Counted from the stretch's first letter, positions 34,255-44,251 are shown. The stretch is DNA of 64,000 nt from Deltaproteobacteria bacterium (GCA_029261835.1 JAJDAO010000088.1:59059-123058); one strand, 5' to 3'. The notes: generated by a model not told the origin, from the sequence alone. Numbers and translations are program-made.

Positions 34255-37226
34255 CGCGTCAGGGTGCCTTCGTAGGTGGTGGAGGGAGCGTCGAGCATGG
34301 TCCGGTACTCCAGCACGCCGGCCGAGTTCGACCGGCCGGCCATCTCGATGGCCGGCCTTCCCGGAGCAGTCAGGGTGAGGCGATAGTCTCGATCGGGCTC
34401 GAGCCCCCCCACTCTGAGCAGGGCCTTGCCGAATCCGCGATAGCTGAAGCGGAGGGTGGTCCCCTCGAGCTTCATCCGATCGATGAATTGCGTCGCCTGG
34501 ATGAAGTACGGGCTCCGCGGCTTGTCGGCTGCGAGCACGATTCGGCGGCGCTTGCTCCCGTCCAGATGAACGTAGGTCTGCTCGCTCCGCGATGCATAGC
34601 CGACGACACCTTCGGAGCGCTCGATGTCGACGTGAACGGGCCGGTCGAAGCGAAGGGTCCGGAGCTGACCTCTATTCTCGACCCAGTAGGCCTCGCCATC
34701 GAAGCCGACTCGCGTCGCGTAGTTGTCCTCGACGATCTCCAGGTACTCGGTGGCGAACATCGAGGCCGCGTCGACCGAGCGAATGTAGTCATAGATGACG
34801 CGAAGGGCGTCCATACTCTCGTTCTTGATACCACTGTAGAAGTGGTAGTACAGGTTCATCGGATAGACGCGATGGGGTCGATCGGTGCTCTCGAAGTGCT
34901 TCAGCAGCTTCTTCTGCCCGCCCCAGTCTCCGGTGAGGAAGAGCGTGTAGATGTAGTCGTTCTGGGCCGAGGTGAGGTATTGCCGATAGGGGCTGTAGGG
35001 AAGGCTGTACGGCACCAGCCCCGCGAGCGATGGATACTCGTCGTCGAATCGCGGATCGCCGCCATTCAGATTGTGCATTCCACCTCGCCAGACGATCTCC
35101 AGCGCGCGCTCGTCCGGATTGGTGGCGCCGGACCAGAAGAGCGAAGTTACTTTCTTGCCGGGTGGCGCGAGGTTGTGGTCCGCAAACAACTTCGCGCCCC
35201 AGATCTCCTCGAGGAGATCGTGCGCGCGGTAGCCGATCTCATAGGGATAGCTGTCCGGGTCGACGATGTACGGATCGCCCCCGACCCAGTCGAAGGGATG
35301 GGTCGCTGCGTGGACCGCCATGTCGACATTCGGGAGCGCGAACATGTTGCGCGACAGCACCACCGAGGGATGGTGATACTTGTTTCCGGTCCGCTCGACG
35401 AACTTGGTGATCACCGAGACCGAGGTCGGGATGTCGAGATACTTCTTGAGGATCTCCTCGTACACCATGAAACCGGCCGTATGGGCCCCGTCGATCAGTG
35501 AAATCGACGACAGACCATCTCCGTCGATGTGGGCGTAGAAGATCCGCGAGCCATTCAAGGTCGTGACATCGGGTGCGGGAAGCTTCTCCGTGCCGAGGGC
35601 CGAGGAGAGGAACCAGTAGGGATCGAGATACCAGGCACCCAGGCTCTCCTGCTCGGCAACTTCCGGTGCGATCTCATCGCTCAGCGCCTTGCGGACCAGC
35701 GCGATGCGATCCTGATCGTGCGCCGGGAAATAGAAGGGCGTCTGGCCGAGCGAGATCCCGCCGTTCTGCGTGATGACGCCGAGATCGACGTGGCCGAACT
35801 CGCGATCTCTGAAAGAGAGGAAGACCTCGTTGCGCGGATCCTTCGAGGCGTAGCTGTGGTCGTAGGTGACTCCCGAGGGATTGAAGGCGCGCTCGAAGCT
35901 CAGGACCTCCTCGTTGAACACCCGGAGCTTGGGCGCGTACTCCTCTCTCTTCTCGCCCCGCATCACGAAGTCGATGCCCAGGGCCTCCATGACCGCCGCC
36001 TGATTCGAGGAGGGAATCCTCGTATCGAGATCGATGGAGGCGCCGTATTCCTGAAGGATGGCAAGGCGCTTTCCCTTCTTCAGCTGACGCAGTAGCCAGT
36101 CGCCATACGCCTCGGCTCTGTACATATGCGGCTTCGTATTCCAGCTCACGATGCCGCGAAAGCTCTTCATCTCGGAATCCGTCGGGAGACCGTCTTCGAC
36201 TGCCCGGTAGACGGGGATCAATCCCAGGTACTCGAGGATCAGGCCGGCTCGGTTGTAGAAGGGGAACTGCTCGAGGTTCTTGGCTTCGCTCCTCTTGTAG
36301 GCGACGAGGACATGACGGGGGAGCTCCGTATCGCGCCTTCCCTGGAGTGCCTTCGGCGCGGCGCGCTCCGGGAGCGGGTGGGCCTTCACCAGCTCAGCGT
36401 GGGACTCGATGTCGAAGGTCGGGACGGGCGGAGAAGTCCCCGAGAACACCTCCTTCATGAACTTCGGGAAGTTCACGCGAAAGACGGTCTTCTTCTTCTG
36501 GGGATCCCAGTAGTAGGAGTAGCCTTCGAGGATCATCCCGCCGAACGGGGTGATGACGTTGAAGGCGCTCTGCGAATCGAGCATGTCGGTCCGCTCGAGT
36601 CCGAAGTAGATCCTGTTGTCGGGATTCACACTCTTGTACAGCTGGTAATAGTGCAGATCGGCTTCCGTGATGGAGTCCTGGTACTGCGCATACTCCCGAT
36701 CGGCATGCACGAGTCGAAGCAGTCGGCGATCGCCCGTGAAGGCGAAGTGGAACTCAAGACCAAAGGGGTGGAAGAAGGTGTTGATCGTCTGTGTCGACTC
36801 GTTCCATTCGACGAAGCGACCATTCGGCTTCGCGATGATGCCCTGGTACGCGCCATAGCTGCCGACGATCAGGACGCGGCGCCCCGCCTCCATCTGCTCG
36901 ACGAGCCAAGCCGGGTACAGGTCCCCCCCGACCATCTGCGAGGTCTGGTAGACCGTCAGGATGCCCGAGTAGCCACTCATGTCGGGCTTCTCGACCAGCA
37001 GACGTTCGACATCCAGGCTGTCGTACGCGTAACCCGCCTGTCCAAGGAGACTCGTGAAGATCTGGAGCAAGCCCGCATGATCCGGGTCCCGCTCCTTGTA
37101 CAGGACCAGGATGCGACTCTCGGATCCGGGCTCCGAAGCGAAGGCGGCGCCCGGGCTCACAGCCATGATGTCGACTGCGAGCCAGAGTGTGATGAACAGG
37201 GCGTGCAGACACCGTCCGAGGATCAT
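34251..37226 (-). CDS. PelA-like exported polysaccharide deacetylase
   Basis: 991 residues with a signal peptide (about 1-30). Residues 36-280 and 303-500 are two related Rossmann/GATase-like halves (RILVLYKERDPDHAGLLQIF; HVLVAYKRSEAKNLEQF), as in DUF2194 proteins. Residues 560-800 are a deacetylase domain. IFYAHIDGDG has the metal Asp (about D570), and HAATHPFDW gives His639 and His643, the D-H-H zinc triad of carbohydrate esterase family 4 and of PelA. A C-terminal beta-sandwich follows (about 860-991). In Pel biosynthesis PelA deacetylates GalNAc in the periplasm. The GH166 hydrolase half of Pseudomonas PelA is not evident. Separate hydrolase genes flank it instead. Confidence 0.82.
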   Translation of the reverse strand: MILGRCLHALFITLWLAVDIMAVSPGAAFASEPGSESRILVLYKERDPDHAGLLQIFTSLLGQAGYAYDSLDVERLLVEKPDMSGYSGILTVYQTSQMVGGDLYPAWLVEQMEAGRRVLIVGSYGAYQGIIAKPNGRFVEWNESTQTINTFFHPFGLEFHFAFTGDRRLLRLVHADREYAQYQDSITEADLHYYQLYKSVNPDNRIYFGLERTDMLDSQSAFNVITPFGGMILEGYSYYWDPQKKKTVFRVNFPKFMKEVFSGTSPPVPTFDIESHAELVKAHPLPERAAPKALQGRRDTELPRHVLVAYKRSEAKNLEQFPFYNRAGLILEYLGLIPVYRAVEDGLPTDSEMKSFRGIVSWNTKPHMYRAEAYGDWLLRQLKKGKRLAILQEYGASIDLDTRIPSSNQAAVMEALGIDFVMRGEKREEYAPKLRVFNEEVLSFERAFNPSGVTYDHSYASKDPRNEVFLSFRDREFGHVDLGVITQNGGISLGQTPFYFPAHDQDRIALVRKALSDEIAPEVAEQESLGAWYLDPYWFLSSALGTEKLPAPDVTTLNGSRIFYAHIDGDGLSSISLIDGAHTAGFMVYEEILKKYLDIPTSVSVITKFVERTGNKYHHPSVVLSRNMFALPNVDMAVHAATHPFDWVGGDPYIVDPDSYPYEIGYRAHDLLEEIWGAKLFADHNLAPPGKKVTSLFWSGATNPDERALEIVWRGGMHNLNGGDPRFDDEYPSLAGLVPYSLPYSPYRQYLTSAQNDYIYTLFLTGDWGGQKKLLKHFESTDRPHRVYPMNLYYHFYSGIKNESMDALRVIYDYIRSVDAASMFATEYLEIVEDNYATRVGFDGEAYWVENRGQLRTLRFDRPVHVDIERSEGVVGYASRSEQTYVHLDGSKRRRIVLAADKPRSPYFIQATQFIDRMKLEGTTLRFSYRGFGKALLRVGGLEPDRDYRLTLTAPGRPAIEMAGRSNSAGVLEYRTMLDAPSTTYEGTLTR

Positions 37227-37648
37227 TGGGGGGGCTCCGTTGATGCAGCTTGCCGAAGTCCTGCTCTTCTCCGCGTCCCGGGATTATGCGAGAGGAAACC
37301 CTCGACGCAAACCCACCCGTACGGCCCAGCCCGGATGATGTGTGCGACGGCGTGACCCAGCTTTGAATCACACAGCAGTAGCGCCTGGTGCCGGGCCGCA
37401 CCTGTGGGTGATCGGTCGCGCCTGGTGTGGGCATCCCGCGGCTCGCTCATGATCCTCCCCCCACTCGCGCCCATCCCCTTCTTTTTTTCCGCCCCGGGCC
37501 CCACCTTCCAGCCCCCCGGCGGTACACACCTTTCAGACTCCGATTCGCGCCTCCCTTGTGCGATAATGCTCTTTCGGCTCCCGCGCCCCCGTGCTCGTCC
37601 ACGACCCGAGCCCGGCCCGCCCAGCCGGCGAAGCGAGAGGTACTCCCC
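37227..37648. other. divergent intergenic region between the PelA-like gene and the large hydrolase gene
   Basis: About 420 bases that should contain both promoters. An open frame continues upstream of the chosen hydrolase start, but it is Pro/Arg-rich with no site and does not look coding. No operator was recognised. Confidence 0.4.
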
Positions 37649-40600
37649 ATGTCCCGAAACCACGAAAATGTGCCTTCCCATCTCCTGGTCTGGGGCCTCG
37701 TCTGGGCTGCGCTCGCGCTGTGCATCAGTGCATTCGGATGCGACTCGACCGGGGATGCGCCCGGGACGACATCGGGCGTGGTCGTGCCCGCCGGCTGGGA
37801 GAAGAGCGCAAGGATCGCCCCACTCGAGCTCGACCTCGGCACGACCACCTCGGAGCTGAATCAGCTCGTCAATCAAGCGGCGCAGGAGAATGTCTCCATT
37901 GCGGTCATCAACAGTGGCCTCGCCGCCTACCTGAACGCTTCCGACTTCACCAGCCACATCGCATTGCTCGATCGGGCCTCGAAGAGAGCGCACGAATCGG
38001 GCATCAGCACGCTGGTGTACTACCCGAGCCTCGAGGTCTTCACCGAGAACGGGGTCAGCTCACCGAATTCGATGTTCAAGGATCACCCCGACTGGGTCGA
38101 GCGCGGCCTGGACGGCAAGGCCAACGTCGTGCTGGGCGCGCAGGACGAGAGCGCCTGGATGTCGCCCAACAGCCCCTATCGCGCGTACTACCTGGACCGG
38201 ATCCGGAAGCTCGCCGCATCGAGCCTCGACGGCGTGTGGGTGGATGTGGCCACCTACATGGAGACGGACGTCACCGATTGGACGGGGGCCTCCGCGTATT
38301 CCGCTGAGGCATTCCGCCTCTGGAGCCTCACGAAGGGACTGGGGGGCGCAGCCGGCCTTCCCCTGCCGGGCGACTCCGATTTCGATGACGCGACCTTCCG
38401 GGCGTGGATCAAGTGGCGACACGAGAACCTCGCCGAGTTCCTCGAAGATGTCCGCAAGGCCGCCCACGCGGTGGATCCGGATTTCATCGTCGCCGTCGAG
38501 ACATCGACGGTGGACAGCCTCTGGGCCACGGTGACCGGGCTCGATGGCACGTACGGGGCCGGTGCCAAGAACTTCATCAAGGTCTACAAGCCCGATGTCC
38601 TCTCCTCCTCGAGGGGTATGCAGGATGCACATCCCGAGGACTTCACCTCTCTCGTCGCGATGAACAAGTGGGCCATGGCGACCGAGCGGGGGGCGACCAC
38701 CTGGTCGTTCAGCCTCGGCTTCCAGCCCCTCGACGCCGGCCTGGTGATGTCGTCCCTGCTGGCCAATGGCCTCGGCCCGTTCGAATCGAAGACACCCGAT
38801 TACGCAACCTCGGTTTCGTCGACGTTCCGGACGCAGTGGTTCGCCTTCGTCCGAGACAATGCGAAGCGCATCTTCGGTCCGAAGCGAATCGCCCATGTCG
38901 GGGTCTGGTACGACCCCAACTCAAGAGACTACGGCGACCATCTGGAAGATGCGGGTGGTTCCGGTCTGTACGTCCACACGACCCCGCCGACCCCCGATCC
39001 CGACTGGTGGACGACGGATCCGACCGACAGCACCGCACTGAAGCCCCATCAGGGGGGCTGGCGTGGTGTGGCCCATGACCTCATCGAGATGGGCATCCCC
39101 TTCGAGCCCATCATCGCCCGCGACGAGCTCGTGCTGGCGGACATCGTCGGGCTCGAGGTCATCATCCTTCCCTCCGTGACCAGCATGAGCGCCGCCCAGG
39201 TCGCCATGCTCGAGGCCTATGTCTCCGGGGGCGGCGTGCTGCTGGCGACGAACGAGGTCCCGGCCCAGCTCGATGAATGGGGCAATGCGGTCGCGATCAA
39301 TCCCCTCGAGAGCGTGTTCCAGTTCAAGGCGGACGAGTTCGAGTCGAGGCTGAACGCCTATGGGAAGGGGCTGGCCATCTTCCGCCCGAACTTCATGGCC
39401 AACCAGTTCTATCACTCGGCCGTCACCAACAAGAGCCTTCACTACAGCCAGGTCTCCGAGCTCGAAACCCTGCTCCGCATCCACACGCCGAAGACCATCG
39501 AGCTTGCGTCCTACCAGAACGTCTACCTCGAGCAGTCCATGCTCGACAGCAAGACGAGGCTCGCCTACCTGGTCAACTACTCGGGTCTCAAGCAGCCCGT
39601 CCAGAGTCAGGTCAAGGAAGTCGAGCTGACGATCTATGCCCCGGCCGGCCTCGCGCTGAGCAAGATCACTGCCTTTACACCCACGGCGGCGGGTGACAGT
39701 GGGAACGTGGGCTTCAGCGAGATTGGAGAGGCGATCTATCGGGCCAAGGTCAAGGTGGACCAGCTCTCCATCCTCGAGCTCGGCTACGTCGACGCCCCGC
39801 CCCCGCCTCCCCCCTATACCTACACGTTCAACTTCCCGCCCGACTGGGAAGAGGCCTCGCTCAGCGGACTCGACTTCATCATGAACAAGATGAGGAATCC
39901 GGCGCGGGCCTTTCCGTACAATAACGGCGTCTTCACCAACCTCCTCGACCGAACCGGTACGATCCAGATCTACGCCTATGGCCACCACGTGACGGCGGAG
40001 CACATGGGCCTCCTTCTCAGGACGAGCGCCTGCATGCAGGACCAGGCAGCCTTCGACGCCGGCCTCTCCTTCGTGGATCAAGCCATGGTCTCTCCGCTCT
40101 TCAACGTGATCCGATGGGCGGTCGACAAGACCCATGATCGTCCCTACGTGGAGCTGAGCGACGACGACGACTGGGTCTATGCCAATGCGCCCCTGGACGA
40201 TCTGCGGGCCATTCGCGGGCTGCTGGACGGCGCTCGGAACTTCGATCGACCCGACAGCCTCGCGGTCGCCAAGAAGGCACTGGCAGGACTCTACTGGACG
40301 ACGGTGACGGATAGCGACTACAAGCCCGCCCTCGACTTCCCCGCCTATCCCGGCGGACTCCTCGGCTATGCGTTCGACTTCCTCGAGCTCAACGACACGA
40401 CCCTCACGCCCAAGGCCCTCGCCACCGGGAGGGGGCGCCTGACGAAGGATCTGATTCCGATCGACTACCAGGACCTCTACACCCTCGGACTCGCCGCCGA
40501 GCACGATCATCGCTGGAGGAGCGTACTGCTCGCGGGCACGGACCTGCTCCTGAGCTCGGAGATCGGAACCTCCGGTCTCTACTACAACGGCCTGCAGATC

Positions 40601-41137
40601 AATGGCGTCTATACCGGTGACTTCGAGAACCGCGACACCAACGAGGGCAAGCATCTCAAGACCATCCAGGTGCTCTGGATCGCCCTGCATCTGGTCCGGA
40701 TCGATCTGCTCGACGACGCGATGATCGATCCAGCCCGGAAGGCTGCGGGCGTCCAGTCGAGCGCGAGGAGTCTCGCGTTCTACAAGAACTTCTATCAGAG
40801 GCACGGGCGCGTGCCGGAGTATCTGACCTATGGCGGCCTGGATGTGCCGACCTGCACCGGGACCAATCCCACGGTCTGTCTGGGCCCCGACGAGAACTCG
40901 ATCAATGGCGAGGTTCGGATCTACGCCCAGATCGCACGGCTGGCGTACTACCACAACGACATCACATTCGCGGAGCAGCTGATCAACGAGAAGATTCTGA
41001 CCGATCGGATCTCGAATCCAGCCGACCCTCGATACGGTCAGATCGGCCCTTCCACGGCCAACGTCAACGATGCGGAGGCCTGGAACGTCCTCGAGTCGGT
41101 CCTCAGCATGTGCCTGATCTCGAAGACCGAGCCGTGA
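37649..41137 (+). CDS. very large glycoside-hydrolase lipoprotein (barrel + GATase-like + alpha/alpha-barrel)
   Basis: 1162 residues from MSRNHENVPSHLLVWGLVWA with GAGAGG upstream. The lipobox is CISAFGC, so it is anchored in a membrane. Residues about 50-430 form a TIM-barrel like that of the 30235-32349 protein (STLVYYPSLEVFTENG, HPDWVERGLDG, SLDGVWVDVATY). About 440-760 contains a GATase-like domain (VILPSVTSMSAAQVAMLEAY). After a Pro-rich linker (DAPPPPPPYTY) comes a roughly 430-residue all-alpha domain (GATGR-like repeats: YAFDFLELNDT, LYTLGLAAEHDHRW, NVNDAEAWNVLESVLSM). It resembles an (alpha/alpha) toroid of GH8 or uronyl-hydrolase type. The gene faces away from the PelA-like operon. 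It is likely a polymer hydrolase of the same locus. Confidence 0.8.
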   Translation: MSRNHENVPSHLLVWGLVWAALALCISAFGCDSTGDAPGTTSGVVVPAGWEKSARIAPLELDLGTTTSELNQLVNQAAQENVSIAVINSGLAAYLNASDFTSHIALLDRASKRAHESGISTLVYYPSLEVFTENGVSSPNSMFKDHPDWVERGLDGKANVVLGAQDESAWMSPNSPYRAYYLDRIRKLAASSLDGVWVDVATYMETDVTDWTGASAYSAEAFRLWSLTKGLGGAAGLPLPGDSDFDDATFRAWIKWRHENLAEFLEDVRKAAHAVDPDFIVAVETSTVDSLWATVTGLDGTYGAGAKNFIKVYKPDVLSSSRGMQDAHPEDFTSLVAMNKWAMATERGATTWSFSLGFQPLDAGLVMSSLLANGLGPFESKTPDYATSVSSTFRTQWFAFVRDNAKRIFGPKRIAHVGVWYDPNSRDYGDHLEDAGGSGLYVHTTPPTPDPDWWTTDPTDSTALKPHQGGWRGVAHDLIEMGIPFEPIIARDELVLADIVGLEVIILPSVTSMSAAQVAMLEAYVSGGGVLLATNEVPAQLDEWGNAVAINPLESVFQFKADEFESRLNAYGKGLAIFRPNFMANQFYHSAVTNKSLHYSQVSELETLLRIHTPKTIELASYQNVYLEQSMLDSKTRLAYLVNYSGLKQPVQSQVKEVELTIYAPAGLALSKITAFTPTAAGDSGNVGFSEIGEAIYRAKVKVDQLSILELGYVDAPPPPPPYTYTFNFPPDWEEASLSGLDFIMNKMRNPARAFPYNNGVFTNLLDRTGTIQIYAYGHHVTAEHMGLLLRTSACMQDQAAFDAGLSFVDQAMVSPLFNVIRWAVDKTHDRPYVELSDDDDWVYANAPLDDLRAIRGLLDGARNFDRPDSLAVAKKALAGLYWTTVTDSDYKPALDFPAYPGGLLGYAFDFLELNDTTLTPKALATGRGRLTKDLIPIDYQDLYTLGLAAEHDHRWRSVLLAGTDLLLSSEIGTSGLYYNGLQINGVYTGDFENRDTNEGKHLKTIQVLWIALHLVRIDLLDDAMIDPARKAAGVQSSARSLAFYKNFYQRHGRVPEYLTYGGLDVPTCTGTNPTVCLGPDENSINGEVRIYAQIARLAYYHNDITFAEQLINEKILTDRISNPADPRYGQIGPSTANVNDAEAWNVLESVLSMCLISKTEP

Positions 41138-41426
41138 CACACCACTGGTGCATGAATAGGAAAGCTGCAACAGCTCCCCCATTTCAATGGTCTTCGTCAG
41201 GCGCCGATCGCGCGAGACACTGGGCTCCCAGGACTCGTCAGCCGGAATCGCAGGAAGCTGAGGGGCTGAGGGCCTGCAGTATTCCGAATCAGATGACGGT
41301 TCTCGGCAGGCCAGAATCCTTCGCGATCGCGAGTCGGCTTCGCTGACGAAGCGCTTCCGAAGCTCTGCTTCGTCGCGTCACCTGATGGAGATCGTGGAAG
41401 CGGTGGAGATGCGACCCGGCTACCGT
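41138..41426. other. intergenic stretch with hairpin-rich sequence
   Basis: About 290 bases between the large hydrolase gene and the 3'-truncated PelA-like gene, which converge. GAAGC/GCTTC repeats near 41335-41375 can form short hairpins (TTCGCTGACGAAGCG, CGAAGCTCTGCTTCG). They may terminate both genes or mark the recombination that truncated the left one. No gene. Confidence 0.4.
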
Positions 41427-42353
41427 CTATGCACCAACGCCGAGCACCAATACGCGTCTTGGTAGTTCACCGGCTTTCAGGCCTTCTCTGGGTTCGGGCG
41501 CTGCCCGTTCTGGCAGCGGATACTCCTTCATCAACTCTGCGTGCGTCCTTATCCGCTGCGTAGATACTGGAGGAGGTTTGGCTGAGAATACCTCCTGCAT
41601 CAACTTCGGGAAGTTCACGCGAAACACGTTCTTGTTCTTCGCGGCGTCCCAGAAGAAGGAATACCCCTCAATGATCATGCCGCCGAATGGAGTAACTACA
41701 TTCAGAGCGCTTCTCGAGTACGGCATGTCCGTTCGCTCGAGCTCGAGGAATACTCTGTTGGCTGGATTGACACTCTTGTAGAGCTGATAGTAGTGAAGAT
41801 CGCTCTGCCTAAGCCGCTGTTCGTACTGGGCGTACTCTTTGTCGGCAGTCACTATTCGAAGCTTCTTGTTATCCCCCGTAAATGCAAAATGGAACTCCAA
41901 GCCGAATGGATGAAAGAATGTGTTTATGGCTTCCGTGGATTCGTTCCACTCCACGTATGTTCCGTCAGGTTTGGGGATGCGTCCCTGGTATGCGCCGTAA
42001 CTACCTATGATCAGGATTGGCCGTCCAGCCTCCATTTGCTGGACGAGCCAGTACGGATACAGATCAGCATGTACCATTTGGGATGTCTGGAAGAGGGTCA
42101 TGACGCCAGCGTAAGGTGACATATCGACGTTGTCGTCTAACAGTTTCTCTACGTCATACTTGTCGTAGGTGTACCCGGCCTCCGAGAGTATCCCCGAGAA
42201 GATGTTGATCAATCCAGCGTGGTCTGGATCACGTTCCTTGTAGAGAACGAGAATCTTCGCAGTCGAAGAGTCGGAATGCGAAGTGTCCGGTATCAGACAG
42301 CCAGTGAGCGCAACAATGGTGAGGACAATCGACGCAAACCAACGCTTGGTCAT
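41427..42353 (-). pseudogene. truncated PelA-like lipoprotein (N-terminal domain only)
   Basis: 308 residues. It begins MTKRWFASIVLTIVALTGCL, a lipoprotein signal. From KILVLYKERDPDHAGL it is collinear and very similar to residues 38-308 of the PelA-like protein at 34251-37226, including QTSQMV, EAGR and IGSYGAYQG. It ends abruptly in LPRRVLVLGVGA exactly where the second half of its paralogue begins, so the deacetylase is missing. The DNA is visibly less GC-rich than its neighbours, which argues against simple recent duplication. It may be a remnant of a second PelA-like gene or a functional stand-alone domain. Confidence 0.78.
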
Positions 42354-42488
42354 TGAGTGGACTCCTGCTTGCGGTGCTTAGGAATCACTGAGCTGACGAG
42401 ATGCTAGAGAATTGAGGCGCAGCGTAAACAAGAATGTCCCTCGGAGCGTGGTTTTCGCATTTCCCCCGAGAGCCGAACCGGTGCGAGC

Positions 42489-42766
42489 GGTCTGCCACAT
42501 CCTACGCACCCGTGTCGTTGGAGGCTGGAAGGCATCCGAGGCACTCATCAGCACGTAGGCCGGACTGGCGATGGGGTCGGCCGCCTTCAGAATGCGGTAG
42601 CCGCTCAATTCGGACACGAAGTGCCGCTTCTCGTGTCGTCCTCCTCGCCATGACGCGTCAGGCTTTCTTTAAGCACGCGGTTCTTGAGCGTGATCTTTGC
42701 CACCGCCTCCTTCAGCTCCCGGTTCTTGCGGCGCAACTCCGTGACTTCATCGCTGGTCACCGAACC
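42489..42766 (-). pseudogene. IS3-family transposase debris (OrfA end and OrfB fragment)
   Basis: Reading leftward, SVTSDEVTELRRKNRELKEA and KITLKNRVLKESL are the leucine-zipper end of an IS3-type OrfA. In the overlapping next frame, KAADPIASPAYVLMSASDAF, then QPPTTRVRRMWQT is from the middle of OrfB. Catalytic residues and the terminal repeats are missing. It is a different IS3 subgroup fragment from the one at 29.8 kb. Confidence 0.82.
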
Positions 42767-42865
42767 GAGGGCACCCGATTCTCCGAATGCTGCTGACAAG
42801 CTACAATCGGTGCAGAGGGGCGCTTTTCTTCCTAGGCTCGGGTTGGTCTTGACCGCGGAGGGCGT

Positions 42866-44251
42866 GTGCGAGAGACGAGCAAGTCGGCGGGTCGAGGCAG
42901 CGAGCGAAGCCAGACCTTCTTCGCAGCAGTCCTCTCTGGTGCGGTCATGATGGCGCTGGTGGCCTGTGCAGCCCCTTCGCTCCAGACGGCGGCGAGAGCT
43001 GGCAGTGTGGCTCAGGTACGCGGATTCCTGGCGGCGGGGGAAGATGTCAATCAGCGCGACGAACGGGGGAATACGCCTCTCTACCAGGCGGCTCGAAGTG
43101 GCAGTGTCGCCGTCGTCAAGCTGCTTCTCGAGCATGGTGCAGACGTCGACAGCGACAACGACTTCGGCAGTACCGCTCTCCACGTGGCCGGTCGTTACGG
43201 CCACGTGGCCGTCATCAAGGAGCTCATCGCACACGGTGCCACCATCGATGCGGTGAACTTTGCGCGTCAGGATCTGCTGGCCGGTGGTAGACGACTGGCG
43301 GCAGAGGCTCAGGGTCAACGAGCCGGTGTCACGCCGCTGGTGCGCGCCGCCAAGGCCGGGCACCGGGCCGCGGTGGAAGCGCTGGTCGAGGCCGGCGCGA
43401 CACTTCCGGCTCCCCAGGCCATACGCGCTGCCAGCCTGGCGGGGAACAAGGAGATCGCCGCCTATCTCACGAAGGCCGCGCGGGACCGCCCGGCTGGCGG
43501 CAGAGCCCCCGTTCGCTTCTCAGCTCGCTACCAGCGGCGCATCGCCGCTGTGGTGGGGATCAGCCGATACCGCAGCTGGCCTCCTCTCGAGGGGGCGTCC
43601 AAGGACGCCCGGCGTATGGCCGAGGCCCTGCGCTCCATGGACTTCGACGAGGTGATCGAGCTCTACGACGACAACGCGAGCCGCAACCAGATCCTCTCCA
43701 TGCTGGGCGAACGGCTGCCGCAGGAGACCGGCTCGGACGACCTGGTGCTGATCTACTTTGCGGGCCACGGCCAGACCGAAACTCTTCCCAGCGGAGAGAA
43801 GCGTGGCTACGTCATCCCCACCGATGGCAGCGCCGAGGACAGCTTCGCCACGGGAATCTCCATGAAGACACTGCGTGATCTCTCCAACCGGTTGACCGCC
43901 CGCCACGTCTTCTTTCTGATGGATGCGTGCTACTCCGGCCTCGGACTCAACCGCGATACTAAGCCTACCGCCACGAGAGGCGACGCAGCGGCCAAGCGTG
44001 CAGTGCGGATGCTGACCGCGGGCAGTGAAGGACAGCAGGCGCTCGAGCGCGGTGGCCGGGGCCTCTTCACCACCTATCTGCTGCGCGCGCTTTCCGGCGA
44101 GGCCGATGAGAACGGCGATGGCATGATGACAGCGAGCGAGATCGGCGCCTTCGTGGCACCGCAGGTCACCAACGCATCCGGAAATCGGCAGACCCCGCTC
44201 TACGGAACCCTCGACGGTGCGGGTGAGCTGGCCCTGGAGGTGCCGCGATGA
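42866..44251 (+). CDS. lipoprotein with ankyrin repeats, caspase-like (C14) domain and EF-hand loop
   Basis: 461 residues from a GTG preceded by GGAGGG. The N-terminus ends in a lipobox (VAC34). Ankyrin repeats cover about 36-205 (GNTPLYQAARSGSVAVVKLL, STALHVAGRYGHVAVIKELI). The caspase fold spans about 222-455: a first strand RRIAAVVGISRY, the catalytic His in FAGHGQ (H301) and the catalytic Cys in DACYSG (C355). Residues 414-425, DENGDGMMTASE, form a literal EF-hand calcium loop inside the caspase C-terminal part. Its stop overlaps the ATG of the next gene. Caspases in bacteria act as proteases, often after peptide or Ca2+ signals. Here the enzyme would face the periplasm or outer membrane. 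Confidence 0.93.
   Translation: MRETSKSAGRGSERSQTFFAAVLSGAVMMALVACAAPSLQTAARAGSVAQVRGFLAAGEDVNQRDERGNTPLYQAARSGSVAVVKLLLEHGADVDSDNDFGSTALHVAGRYGHVAVIKELIAHGATIDAVNFARQDLLAGGRRLAAEAQGQRAGVTPLVRAAKAGHRAAVEALVEAGATLPAPQAIRAASLAGNKEIAAYLTKAARDRPAGGRAPVRFSARYQRRIAAVVGISRYRSWPPLEGASKDARRMAEALRSMDFDEVIELYDDNASRNQILSMLGERLPQETGSDDLVLIYFAGHGQTETLPSGEKRGYVIPTDGSAEDSFATGISMKTLRDLSNRLTARHVFFLMDACYSGLGLNRDTKPTATRGDAAAKRAVRMLTAGSEGQQALERGGRGLFTTYLLRALSGEADENGDGMMTASEIGAFVAPQVTNASGNRQTPLYGTLDGAGELALEVPR

Noticed and set aside
38921..41182. 753-codon frame on the - strand
   Set aside because: Antisense to the large hydrolase lipoprotein, which has a lipobox and domain matches.
20315..42353. Search for pelC
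   Set aside because: No small lipoprotein matching PelC was found; it may be absent, unrecognisable or elsewhere.
42605..43363. 252-codon leftward frame as one gene
   Set aside because: Only its last 53 codons look like IS3 OrfA; the rest is antisense to the caspase gene.
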